64,000 bases of DNA from Sphaerotilus montanus (GTDB lineage: Bacteria; Pseudomonadota; Gammaproteobacteria; Burkholderiales; Burkholderiaceae_C): assembly GCF_013410775.1 (NCBI RefSeq), contig NZ_JACCFH010000001.1, positions 3,472,001-3,536,000 on the forward strand. The letters are read 5' to 3'. Below the pieces are notes generated by a model that saw only the letters and a list, made by a program, of their open reading frames with translations, did no database searches and had not been told where the DNA came from. Made by a program: the position numbers and the translations under genes. Shown piece by piece: positions 17,182 to 26,110 of the stretch (positions within the stretch are counted from its first letter, which is position 1; every line of letters begins with the position of its first letter).

Positions 17182-20058
17182 ATGCGCCGCCTCCTAGTGT
17201 CTGCCCACCCCGTGGATTCGCCTCCCATGCCTGCTCCGAAGGCCCGTCGGTGGCTGCGCAGCCCGCTGGCCTGGCGCATCGGCGTGTCCGTGCTGCTGGC
17301 CGTGATGCTGCCGCTGGTGGTGCTGGCGCTGCTGGGCGGGCAGGTGCTGGAATCGCTGGCGCAGCGCCATGAAGCGCGCGAACGGATGCTGCTCGTGCGC
17401 GGGGTGGCCTGGCAGGTGGGCGCCCATCTCGGAGATGCCGCCGTCCTCATGGCGACCTGGCCGGGTGCTGCGCCCTCCGGGGAGCCCGGCGTCGATCCGG
17501 CCGACGCCAGCCTGCGCGCCCGGCTGCCCGGGCTGGGGCTGCGCTTTCGCCAGGCGGCACTGGTCGATGCCCGCGGGCAGCTGCGCTGGTCCTCTGGCGG
17601 CTGGCCCGGCCCGCTCGCCGATGCCGCCATGGCGCTGCCGCCGCCGGCGACCCGCAGCCAGCTGCTCGCGCAGGAGCGCAACGGCCAGCTCCAGCTCCTG
17701 CTCGCCCAGGCGCCCCGGTCCGATGGCAGCCGCTGGCTGGCCGAACTCGCGCCCGACGCGCTGTGGCAGCCGCTGGCGGCAGCGGATGCATCGATCTACT
17801 GGTGCGTGCAGAACGCGCAAGGACTGCGCCTGCACTGCCCGACGCCGCGCAAGGCCGTGGGCAGCGATCCGCCGGCACTCGTCGATGCGTCGATTGCCGA
17901 CCGGGTCCACACCGGCTGGACCTTGCCGCTCGATGCCGATTTCGGCGCAGGCCACTGGCAGTTCGACATGGTCCAGGTGCGCACGGCTGCAGCGGCTTCG
18001 ACCCTGTCGCTGACCGGACCCCTGGTGGGCGGTGCACTTTGTGCGCTGTTCGGGGTGGTGCTGGTCAGCGGCCTGCTGATCACGCGCACGCTGGATCCGC
18101 TGCGGCGCCTGCGCGAGGGTGCCCGCCGGATCGAGCAGCGTGCGCCGGGTGTGCGGGTGGACGTGGCCAGGGGCGACGAATTCGGCGATCTGGCCCAGGA
18201 CTTCAACCAGATGGCCGCGGCCATCGACGGCCAGTTCCGCTCGCTGGAGCTGCTGGCCTCGATCGACCGGGACATCGTGGGCCACCGCGATGTCGACGAG
18301 GTGTTCCGGCGCGTGCTGGTGCAGGCGCTGCCGGGGCTGGGTGCGGCGGTGATGGGGCTGGCGCGGGTCGAGTCCGAGCGGGTGCCGCGCCTGCATCTGC
18401 AATGGAACGACGAGGCCTTTCCGCGCAAGGTGCGGCGCAGCGTGCGGGCACTGGTGCCGGCGGAGGTGCAGGCGCTGGACGCCGTGATCACCGACATGGC
18501 GTGGCCGCCCGGCGATCTGGCGTCGGCGTCGTCGTGGTGCGCGCCGATGCGTCAGGACAAGGATCTGGCGCTGCAGGCCCTGCCGCTGCGCTGGCAGGGC
18601 CGCACCCACGGGCTGCTGCTGCTGGGCTGGTCGGCCGCCTCGTCACCGCAGCGCGTGCGCGAGGCGGGTGAGCTGCGTGACCGGCTGTCGGTGGCACTGG
18701 CGGCGCACCAGCGCGAGCGCGAACTGACGTGGCAGGCGCGGCACGACGACCTGACCGGCCTGCTCAACCGCAATGGCCTGCACCAGGAACTGGATGCGCT
18801 GCTCGTGACGCCCGAGGGGGCCGAGGGGTCCGAGCCAGGCGCCGCTGCGCTGGCAGTGCTGTTCATCGACCTGGACCATTTCAAGACGGTCAACGACAAC
18901 CTGGGCCACGGGCTGGGGGATGAACTGCTGCGCCAGGCCGCCGAGCGGCTGGAGGCGAGTGCCCCGACCCGCGCCGTGGTGGCGCGGCCGGGCGGGGACG
19001 AGTTCGTCCTGCTGCTGCCGGGGGCCGGGGCCGAGGCCGCGACCGCCGTGGCCTCGGCGGTCTGCCGGCGCATGGCGGTGCCGTTCACGTTGAGTGGCAA
19101 GGAGCATTTCCTCGGCGCCAGCATCGGCATCGCGCTGGCGCCGGTGCATGGCGACACGCGCATCGACCTGCTGCGCCATGCCGACATGGCGATGTACACG
19201 GCCAAGGACGCCGGGCGCGGGCGCCACGCCATGTTCGAGGAGCCGCTGGATGCCCGGCTGCTGGAGCGCAGCTCCCTGCTGGCGGACCTGCGCCAGGCGG
19301 TGGCGCGCAAGGAGCTGGTGCTGTTCTACCAGCCCCGGATCTGTGTGGCCGATGGCAGCATCGTGTCCGCCGAGGCGCTGATCCGCTGGCGACACCCGAC
19401 CCGCGGGCTGCTGGGGCCGTCGGTGTTCATCCCGCTGGCCGAGGAGTCCGAGCTGATCGAGGTGATCGGCCAGTGGGTGATCCAGGCCGCCTGCGCCCAG
19501 CTGGCCCGCTGGCGGCGCGAGGCCGTGCCGCTGAAGCGCCTGTCCGTCAACGTCTCGCCGCGCCAGCTGCAGTCCGGCCGGCTGATGGACGATGTCGAAG
19601 AGGCGCTGGTGCGGCACGGCGTGCCGTGGAACATGCTGGAGCTGGAGGTGACCGAAAGCCTGCTGGTCGGCGATGCGCGCTCTGCCAGCGAGCAGCTCGG
19701 GCGACTGCGCGAGCGGGGCGTGCTGATCGCACTGGACGATTTCGGCACCGGCTACTCGTCGATGGCCACGCTGCGCACGCTGCCGATCGACGTGATGAAG
19801 GTGGACCGCGCCTTCGTGCAGGACCTGAGCGAGGACCCGTCCGCGCTGGCCGTGACCCGCGCCATCCTGACGCTGGCCCAGGCGCTGGGCAAGCACACGG
19901 TGGCCGAGGGCATCGAGACCCAGGCCCAGGCGGACACCCTGCGCCAGCTCGGCTGCGACGAGTTCCAGGGTTTCCTGTTCAGCCAGGCGGTGCCCGCGGC
20001 CGAGTTCGCGGCGCTGTGCCGCTTCTCGGCTCAGCAGCCGCTGTCGGCGTCCGCCTGA
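17182..20058 (+). CDS. Membrane HAMP-GGDEF-EAL protein (c-di-GMP metabolism)
   Basis: A 958-residue protein with a first membrane helix at about 32-55, a periplasmic region to about 275, a second helix (about 275-297), a HAMP domain (about 298-350), a GAF-like stretch, a GGDEF domain with intact RPGGDEF (604-608) and an EAL domain with EAL at 731-733, SVNVSPRQL, EVTES, DDFGTGYSS, KVDRAF and AEGIET. Both catalytic sites look complete, so it could be bifunctional; which activity dominates cannot be told. It is divergent from the response-regulator gene, sharing a 117-base intergenic region. An alternative ATG is at 17227. Confidence 0.9.
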   Translation: MRRLLVSAHPVDSPPMPAPKARRWLRSPLAWRIGVSVLLAVMLPLVVLALLGGQVLESLAQRHEARERMLLVRGVAWQVGAHLGDAAVLMATWPGAAPSGEPGVDPADASLRARLPGLGLRFRQAALVDARGQLRWSSGGWPGPLADAAMALPPPATRSQLLAQERNGQLQLLLAQAPRSDGSRWLAELAPDALWQPLAAADASIYWCVQNAQGLRLHCPTPRKAVGSDPPALVDASIADRVHTGWTLPLDADFGAGHWQFDMVQVRTAAAASTLSLTGPLVGGALCALFGVVLVSGLLITRTLDPLRRLREGARRIEQRAPGVRVDVARGDEFGDLAQDFNQMAAAIDGQFRSLELLASIDRDIVGHRDVDEVFRRVLVQALPGLGAAVMGLARVESERVPRLHLQWNDEAFPRKVRRSVRALVPAEVQALDAVITDMAWPPGDLASASSWCAPMRQDKDLALQALPLRWQGRTHGLLLLGWSAASSPQRVREAGELRDRLSVALAAHQRERELTWQARHDDLTGLLNRNGLHQELDALLVTPEGAEGSEPGAAALAVLFIDLDHFKTVNDNLGHGLGDELLRQAAERLEASAPTRAVVARPGGDEFVLLLPGAGAEAATAVASAVCRRMAVPFTLSGKEHFLGASIGIALAPVHGDTRIDLLRHADMAMYTAKDAGRGRHAMFEEPLDARLLERSSLLADLRQAVARKELVLFYQPRICVADGSIVSAEALIRWRHPTRGLLGPSVFIPLAEESELIEVIGQWVIQAACAQLARWRREAVPLKRLSVNVSPRQLQSGRLMDDVEEALVRHGVPWNMLELEVTESLLVGDARSASEQLGRLRERGVLIALDDFGTGYSSMATLRTLPIDVMKVDRAFVQDLSEDPSALAVTRAILTLAQALGKHTVAEGIETQAQADTLRQLGCDEFQGFLFSQAVPAAEFAALCRFSAQQPLSASA

Positions 20059-20285
20059 GCCTGGCGGGCACCCGCTTCGGCGCAGGCGCGGCAGATGCAG
20101 GCCTGCCCGCGCTGCGCTGCGGGCACCCGCGCCAGCACCTCGGCCGGGATCTGCACCGTGGTGCACCAGCAGGGGCTGTCGAAGGAGCCGGACACCGCTG
20201 GCGCGCAGCCGTTCGGCCCGCCGCACAGCGGGCAGCCCGTGGCGGGCAGCGGGGTGAGCAGCCGTTCGCGCACGGGATCAGTCAT
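20031..20285 (-). CDS. Cysteine-rich CWC family protein
   Basis: An 84-residue protein with CPLCGGPNGC near residues 18-27, a PCWC motif near 38-41 and CICRAC near 63-68: eight cysteines that fit the Cys_rich_CWC family, thought to bind metal. No signal peptide or membrane helix is seen. Its ATG is only 5 bases after the fumarase stop, so it is the second gene of a fumarase operon. The function is unknown; the position next to an Fe-S enzyme is suggestive only. The last 28 bases overlap, tail to tail, the end of the GGDEF-EAL gene. Confidence 0.8.
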   Translation of the reverse strand: MTDPVRERLLTPLPATGCPLCGGPNGCAPAVSGSFDSPCWCTTVQIPAEVLARVPAAQRGQACICRACAEAGARQAQADADSGC

Positions 20286-20290
20286 GCGGC

Positions 20291-21814
20291 TCAGGCCTCG
20301 ACGACCGGGATCTTGCCGATCTTGGCCTGCCAGATCTTCGGGCCGGTGATGTGGGCGCTGGTGCCTCCTGCGTCCACCGCCACCGTCACGGGCATGTCGA
20401 CCACGTCGAACTCGTAGATCGCTTCCATGCCCAGATCGGCGAAGCCGACGACCTTGGCCGCCTTGATCGCCTTGGAGACGAGGTAGGCCGAGCCGCCGAC
20501 CGCCATCAGGTAGGCCGACTGGTTGTCCTTGATCGCCTGGATCGCGACCGGGCCGCGCTCGGCCTTGCCCACCATCGAGATCAGGCCGGTCTTCTCCAGC
20601 ATCATGCGGGTGAAGCCGTCCATGCGGGTCGCCGTCGTCGGACCAGCCGGGCCGACCACCTCGTCACGCACCGGATCGACCGGGCCGACGTAATAGATGA
20701 CACGGTTGGTGAAGTCTACGGGCAGCGTCTCGCCCTTGGCCAGCATGTCGGCGATGCGCTTGTGGGCGGCGTCGCGGCCGGTGAGCATCTTGCCGTTCAG
20801 CAGCAACGTGTCGCCCGGCTTCCAGCTCGCCACTTCGGCCTTGGTCAGCGTGTTCAGGTCGACGCGCTTGCTCTTGTTGTAGTCGGGTGCCCAGTGGACG
20901 TCCGGCCACAGGTCGAGGCTCGGCGGGGTCATGTAGGACGGGCCCGAGCCGTCCAGCACGAAGTGGCCGTGGCGCGTCGCGGCGCAGTTCGGGATCATCG
21001 CGATCGGCTTGGAGGCGGCGTGCGTGGGGAAGGTCTTGATCTTCACGTCCAGCACGGTGGTCAGCCCGCCCAGGCCCTGCGCGCCGATGCCCAGCGCGTT
21101 GACCTTCTCGTACAGCTCGATGCGCATCTCTTCGAGCTTGTTCTGCGGGCCGCGCTCCAGGAGTTCATACATGTCGATGTCCTCCATCAGCGCTTCCTTG
21201 GCCATCATCACGGCCTTCTCGGCGGTACCGCCGACGCCGATGCCCAGCATGCCCGGCGGGCACCAGCCCGCGCCCATCGTCGGCACGGTCTTCAGCACCC
21301 AGTCGACGATGTTGTCGCCCGGGTTGAGCATGTACATCTTGGACTTGTTCTCGCTGCCGCCGCCCTTGGCCGCGACGATGACGTCCACCTTGTCACCGGG
21401 CACCACTTCCATGTGGATGACGGCCGGCGTGTTGTCCTTGGTGTTCTTGCGGGCGAAGATCGGATCGTCCAGCACCGAGGCGCGCAGCACGTTGTCCGGG
21501 TTCAGGTAGCCCTGGCGCACGCCTTGGTTCACGGCGTCGGCGATCGAGCCGGTGAAGCCCTCCCACTTCACGTCCATCCCGATCTTCAGGAACACGTTGA
21601 CGATGCCGGTGTCCTGGCAGATCGGGCGGCGGCCTTCGGCGCACATGCGGCTGTTGGTCAGGATCTGGGCGATCGCGTCCTTGGCGGCGGGTGATTCCTC
21701 GCGCTCGTAGGCGCGGGCGAGGTGGGCGATGTAGTCGGCCGGGTGGTAGTAGCTGATGTATTGCAGCGCGGCGGCGACGCTTTCAACCAGATCGGCTTGG
21801 CGGATGGTGGTCAT
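20291..21814 (-). CDS. Fumarate hydratase class I (Fe-S)
   Basis: A 507-residue fumarase of the iron-sulfur type (FumA/FumB family), catalysing fumarate to malate in the TCA cycle. The three cysteines that would hold the 4Fe-4S cluster are at 66 (RRPICQDTG), 185 (GAGWCPPG) and 277 (MIPNCAATRH). The N-terminal alpha domain and the C-terminal beta domain (GPTTATRMDGF, GGSAYLVSKAIK, GGTSAH) are fused, as in E. coli FumA of 548 residues. A Cys-rich CWC gene follows 5 bases downstream. It is divergent from the PBP-like gene. Confidence 0.95.
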   Translation of the reverse strand: MTTIRQADLVESVAAALQYISYYHPADYIAHLARAYEREESPAAKDAIAQILTNSRMCAEGRRPICQDTGIVNVFLKIGMDVKWEGFTGSIADAVNQGVRQGYLNPDNVLRASVLDDPIFARKNTKDNTPAVIHMEVVPGDKVDVIVAAKGGGSENKSKMYMLNPGDNIVDWVLKTVPTMGAGWCPPGMLGIGVGGTAEKAVMMAKEALMEDIDMYELLERGPQNKLEEMRIELYEKVNALGIGAQGLGGLTTVLDVKIKTFPTHAASKPIAMIPNCAATRHGHFVLDGSGPSYMTPPSLDLWPDVHWAPDYNKSKRVDLNTLTKAEVASWKPGDTLLLNGKMLTGRDAAHKRIADMLAKGETLPVDFTNRVIYYVGPVDPVRDEVVGPAGPTTATRMDGFTRMMLEKTGLISMVGKAERGPVAIQAIKDNQSAYLMAVGGSAYLVSKAIKAAKVVGFADLGMEAIYEFDVVDMPVTVAVDAGGTSAHITGPKIWQAKIGKIPVVEA

Positions 21815-22138
21815 GACGGGACTTTCGACGGATCGCCCGGCGGGCGGATGGAACGTGAATGCGGAGGCGACAGGCCCAGGCGGAAGCGGATCCGCGATGC
21901 TGCGCCCCTCGACTTGCTGCGAGTTTACTCAAGCGGGTGTCCCGTCTTGCCACAGGTGCAGGGCAGTGGCAACAGGTGCGCGTCAATCGTTTCAAGAGGC
22001 CGCATTCACCAGCTTTTCAGTTTCAGCCGGGGGGTGTCGATACGATAAGCTTCCAGGAGGTCCGGCGATGCGGCGGAACCTTGCAGTCCGGGTGCTTGCC
22101 CCGGGAGACCCACAAGAATATTCAGGTACGTGCTGCCC
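21815..22138. other. Divergent intergenic region between fumarase and the PBP-like gene
   Basis: This 324-base stretch separates two divergent genes and must hold both promoters. I cannot point to a confident -35/-10 pair on either strand. The only clear element is a strong ribosome site (AGGAGG at 22055-22060) that serves a short upstream ORF at 22068-22142, described separately. A small palindrome GAGTTTACTC occurs near 21920. Confidence 0.4.
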
Positions 22139-22142
22139 ATGA
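22068..22142 (+). CDS. Short upstream ORF, translationally coupled to the PBP-like gene
   Basis: A 24-codon ORF (begins MRRNLAVRV, ends TCCP) has the best ribosome site in the region, AGGAGGT six bases before its ATG. Its TGA overlaps the ATG of the PBP-like gene at 22139 (ATGA), and that ATG has no ribosome site of its own. This is the usual layout of a coupled leader ORF. The peptide has no recognisable domain. An alternative is that the two ORFs are one gene split by a real or artefactual frameshift; the peptide does not look like a PBP N-terminus, so I prefer coupling. Confidence 0.45.
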   Translation: MRRNLAVRVLAPGDPQEYSGTCCP

Positions 22143-25100
22143 CTCCAGGCGACACCGGGAACCAGCCGTCGGCTGCAAGCGCCCCCGACGCGGCCTCCAC
22201 TTCCACTGCCGGCACCGAGGTGCCGGACACCCCGCCGCCGACGGCGACGCCTCCCGTGGCAGCCCCGTCGTCACCCCGCCGCTGGCCGGTCACGCTGGCC
22301 AAGTGGTCCACCGGTCTGGCAGTGGTTGCCGGGGTGTCGTCTCTGGTCCATGTCGAGATGCAGTCGTCGACGCTGCAATCCCGCTTCTTCTCCGACTGGG
22401 CGGCCAGGCTCGGATACGAACTGCAGCCGCAGCCTGCCACTGGCAGCCGCTATCCCCAGGCCGGCCCGAGCGACGAGCGCATGGGCTACACGCGTCTGCC
22501 GGACTTTCTCGCGAGCCTGACCGGCCGCAGCTACCAGATCGTGTCGCAGGCCCGGCAGTCTGCCGCCCTGCAGGACTTCATGGCCCGGGGCTTCTTCCCG
22601 CCGTATCCTGAAAAGGTGCAGACCGGGCTGACGCTGACGGACTGCCGCGGCGAGCCGCTGTTCCGTTCGCGGTTTCCGCTCCACACCTACGAGCACGAGC
22701 AGGACATGCCGGCGCTGGTGGCGCAGACACTCGGGTTCATCGAGAACCGCGAGGTCCTCGACACCAGCGAGCCGCGGCACAACCCGGCCATCGAGTGGAC
22801 CCGGCTCGGCAAGGCCGTGCTGGACCAGGCCGTCGCCGTCGCCCACGAGGACCACGCCGCCGCTGGCGGCAGCACGCTGGCCACCCAGACGGAAAAGTTC
22901 CGCCATTCCCCCGACGGCCGGACCTCCTCGGTCCGCGACAAGTACCTCCAGATGGTGTCGGCCTCCGTGCGCGCCTACCGTGACGGCGACAATACCGTGG
23001 CCGCACGCCGCCGCATCCTCCAGGACTACCTCAACAGCCTGCCGCTGGGTGCCCAGAAAGGCTGGGGCGAAGTGCATGGCGTCAATGACGGACTGGCCGC
23101 CTGGTACGGAGTCGATGTCGAGGCGGCCAACCGGCGCCTGCGCGAACCGGGCGAGCAGGAGTCCGGCTTGCAGGCGCGTGGCCTGGCGTTCCGGCAGGTG
23201 CTCAGCCTGATGATCGCCCAGCGCCGTCCGGCCCACTATTTCGGCCCTGGCCATGCGCAGCTGCTGAACATGACCGCCAGCTACATCCGGCTGCTGGCCC
23301 AGGAGGGCATCATCGGTCCGGCGCTGCGAGACGCCGCCCTGGCCGCGCCGCTGGACGTGCGCGGCGCCTATACCGGCCCGGCCGCGGGCATCGAGTTCGG
23401 CGAACGCAACGCCTCGACGCTGCTGCGGGTGCAGCTGTCATCGATGCTCAACACGCCGCGGCTGTACGAGCTGGACCGCTACGACCTGGGTGCCACCAGC
23501 CACCTCGACGGCCGCCTGCAGCGCGAGATCACGAATCTGCTCAACCGCCTGCGCGATCCGCAGGTGGCCAAGGAGGCCGGCCTGCTCGGCTTCCAGCTGC
23601 TGGAGAAGGGCGATCCCTCGAAGCTGCTCTACAGCTTCACCCTCTACGAACGCGGCGAGGGTGTCAACCGTGTGCGGGTGCAGACCGACAACCTCGACCA
23701 GCCCTTCGACATCAACGGCAGCGCCAAGCTCGAACTCGGCTCCACCGCCAAGCTGCGCACGCTGGTGACGTATCTGGAGATCATCGCCAAGCTCCACCAG
23801 GCGCATGCGGCGATGGACCCGAAGGCGCTTGCCGCGGTCGAGGTCGGCCCCAAGGACCGCCTGACGCGCTGGGCCATCGACTGGCTGGTGACGGCCAAGG
23901 ACCGCTCGCTGTCGGCCATGCTCGAAGCGGCCATGCTGCGCAAGTATTCGGCCAGCCCCGGCGAGAGCTTCTTCACCGGGGGCGGCGCGCACGTGTTCGC
24001 CAACTTCAACGCCTCCGACAACGGCCGCATGGCCACGCTCTACGAATCGCTGCGCGACTCGCTCAACCTGCCCTTCATCCGGCTAATGCGCGACATCGTC
24101 TACCACCACCTCTACAACGCCGCGAACCCTGCTGCCGACATCCTCGAAGACGAGGACCATCCGCGCCGGATGGAACTGCTCAAGCTCTTCATCAACAAGG
24201 AGGGGCGCCAGTTCATGCGCAAGTTCTACCAGCGCCACCACGACAAGCCGGTCGAGGGGATGCTGGAGCGCATGGCGGCCAGCGTCAGCAAGACGGCGCC
24301 GCGGCTGGCCGTGATCTACCGCTCGGTCCATCCGGACGGCAGCTTCGAGGACTTCAGCGCCTACATCGTGCGCCAGCTGCCCGGCGCACCGCTGCCGCCG
24401 GACTACCTGCGCAAGCTCTACGACCGGCATGCCCCCGGCAATTACTCGCTGGCCGACCGAGGCTATCTGGCGCGGCTGCACCCGCTGGAGCTGTGGGTGG
24501 CCAACTACCTGCGCCAGAACCCCGCCGCGACGCTGGAGCAGGTGCTCGACGCCGGGGCGGTCGAGCGCGAGGAGTCCTACAACTGGCTGCTGCGCAACAA
24601 GGCGCGGCGCGGACAGAACAGCCGCATCCTGCAGCTGCTGGAGATCGAGGCTTTCGCCAGGATCCACGCCCAGTGGAAGCAGGTGGGGTTTCCGTTCGAG
24701 ACGCTCGTGCCGTCGTATGCCACGGCCATCGGCAGCTCTGGCGACCGGCCTGCCGCCTTGGCCGAGTTGATGGGCATCCTGGTCAACGACGGCCGGCGCC
24801 TGCCTGCCGCGATGCTCGACACGCTGCATTTCGCCGCCGGATCGCCTTACGAGGTGACGCTGAAGAAAAAGCCGGTCGAGGGCGAGCAGGTGCTGCGGCC
24901 GGAAGTCGCGGCCACGGCGCGCAAGGCGCTGGCGCTCGTGGTGAGCGATGGAACCGCCCGGCGCATCAAGGGCACGCTGGACGAGCCTGGCCAGCCGCCC
25001 ATGGTCATCGGCGGCAAGACCGGCACCGGCGACAACCGGCTCAACACCTATACCCGTGGAGGCGGGCTGCTGGCGTCCAAGGTCACCAGCCGGACCGCGA

Positions 25101-25279
25101 CCTTCGTGTTCTACCTGGGGCCGCGCCACTTCGGCACGCTCACCGCCTTCGTGCTCGGCCCGGAGGCCGGCGGCTACAAGTTCACCAGTGCCCTGCCGAC
25201 CCAGATCCTGAAGAACATGGCGCCGCTGCTCAAGCCGGTGCTCTCCGGCGTTGCTGCCGCAGCGTGTCCGGCGTCCTGA
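22139..25279 (+). CDS. Atypical class A PBP-like transglycosylase/transpeptidase
   Basis: About 1046 residues, much longer than usual class A PBPs (700-850). A Pro/Thr/Ala-rich tail is followed by one membrane helix (about 50-70). The GT51 part keeps the Glu in ENRE at 202 and GGSTLATQ from 243, with a DYLNSLPLG motif, but the usual EDxxFxxHxG is changed to ENREVLDTSEPRHN. The transpeptidase part has STAK (S535-K538), SLN (641-643) and KTGTG (960-964), so it may be active. It would polymerise and cross-link peptidoglycan in the periplasm. A GTG nine bases upstream is an alternative start; coupling to the upstream ORF favours the ATG. Confidence 0.78.
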   Translation: MTPGDTGNQPSAASAPDAASTSTAGTEVPDTPPPTATPPVAAPSSPRRWPVTLAKWSTGLAVVAGVSSLVHVEMQSSTLQSRFFSDWAARLGYELQPQPATGSRYPQAGPSDERMGYTRLPDFLASLTGRSYQIVSQARQSAALQDFMARGFFPPYPEKVQTGLTLTDCRGEPLFRSRFPLHTYEHEQDMPALVAQTLGFIENREVLDTSEPRHNPAIEWTRLGKAVLDQAVAVAHEDHAAAGGSTLATQTEKFRHSPDGRTSSVRDKYLQMVSASVRAYRDGDNTVAARRRILQDYLNSLPLGAQKGWGEVHGVNDGLAAWYGVDVEAANRRLREPGEQESGLQARGLAFRQVLSLMIAQRRPAHYFGPGHAQLLNMTASYIRLLAQEGIIGPALRDAALAAPLDVRGAYTGPAAGIEFGERNASTLLRVQLSSMLNTPRLYELDRYDLGATSHLDGRLQREITNLLNRLRDPQVAKEAGLLGFQLLEKGDPSKLLYSFTLYERGEGVNRVRVQTDNLDQPFDINGSAKLELGSTAKLRTLVTYLEIIAKLHQAHAAMDPKALAAVEVGPKDRLTRWAIDWLVTAKDRSLSAMLEAAMLRKYSASPGESFFTGGGAHVFANFNASDNGRMATLYESLRDSLNLPFIRLMRDIVYHHLYNAANPAADILEDEDHPRRMELLKLFINKEGRQFMRKFYQRHHDKPVEGMLERMAASVSKTAPRLAVIYRSVHPDGSFEDFSAYIVRQLPGAPLPPDYLRKLYDRHAPGNYSLADRGYLARLHPLELWVANYLRQNPAATLEQVLDAGAVEREESYNWLLRNKARRGQNSRILQLLEIEAFARIHAQWKQVGFPFETLVPSYATAIGSSGDRPAALAELMGILVNDGRRLPAAMLDTLHFAAGSPYEVTLKKKPVEGEQVLRPEVAATARKALALVVSDGTARRIKGTLDEPGQPPMVIGGKTGTGDNRLNTYTRGGGLLASKVTSRTATFVFYLGPRHFGTLTAFVLGPEAGGYKFTSALPTQILKNMAPLLKPVLSGVAAAACPAS

Positions 25280-25288
25280 TCCCCGGGG

Positions 25289-25900
25289 TCAGTGCTCTCC
25301 GGCGCCACCTGCCGACGGCGGATGCATGATGCGGTCGGCCATCGCGATGGCGATGGCCGAGGCCAGGAACGCCACGTGGATGATGGTTTGCCACATCAGC
25401 GTCTTGTCGCTGTAGTTTTCGGCGTTGATGAAGGTCTTGAGCAGGTGGATCGAGCTGATGCCGATGATGGCCGTGCCCAGCTTGACCTTCAGCACCGACG
25501 CGTTGACATGGCTCAGCCACTCCGGCTGGTCCGGGTGCCCGTCCAGATTCAGCCGCGACACGAAGGTCTCGTAGCCGCCCACGATCACCATGATCAGCAG
25601 GTTCGAGATCATCACCACGTCGATCAGCCCGAGCACCACCAGCATGATCACGGTCTCGTTGAGGGCTTCGATCGGCGTGTTGCTCTTGTAGCCGATGCTG
25701 GACACGAGGATCTGCAGCGCATGCTGGTTGCCCAGCGCGGCCTCGATCAGGTGGACCAGCTCCTTCCAGAACTGCAGCACATAGACCCCCTGCGCCAGGA
25801 TCAACCCCAGGTACAGCGGCAACTGCAGCCAGCGGCTGGCGAAGATGAGTTTCGACAGCGGCGAAAGGGTCGAGGAGGGTGCAAGTGGTGTGTGGGCCAT
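25289..25900 (-). CDS. YqhA/UPF0114 family membrane protein
   Basis: A 203-residue inner-membrane protein of the UPF0114 (YqhA) family. It has about four hydrophobic segments (near 25-48, 84-112, 137-160 and 166-187) and the family's [27 protein letters not shown]-type region around residues 115-140, seen here as [11 protein letters not shown]. The function of the family is not established. It is convergent with the PBP-like gene, only 9 bases apart, and divergent from acs. Confidence 0.85.
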   Translation of the reverse strand: MAHTPLAPSSTLSPLSKLIFASRWLQLPLYLGLILAQGVYVLQFWKELVHLIEAALGNQHALQILVSSIGYKSNTPIEALNETVIMLVVLGLIDVVMISNLLIMVIVGGYETFVSRLNLDGHPDQPEWLSHVNASVLKVKLGTAIIGISSIHLLKTFINAENYSDKTLMWQTIIHVAFLASAIAIAMADRIMHPPSAGGAGEH

Positions 25901-26110
25901 GGGCGTGTCAGCGATCGGATTCGAAACGGAACAACTGTGGGAAAAAGCACGGGAAAACCAGAGGATTCTAGTGGGCCGATCGTGTCAGGATGGCGCGCGA
26001 TTTCCTGATCTCGACCAGGTTCCCACAGGAATGAAAATTGCGAAGTAAGGGGTTCGTAAGAGCCCCTCCCTAATGTGGGGGACAGCACTTTTCCACCGCA
26101 GGAGACAAGC

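Noticed and set aside
24100-24600. The extra length of the PBP-like protein as a fusion of two genes
   Set aside because: The SxxK, SxN and KTG motifs occur once each and in the right order across the region, so it is one extended transpeptidase domain.
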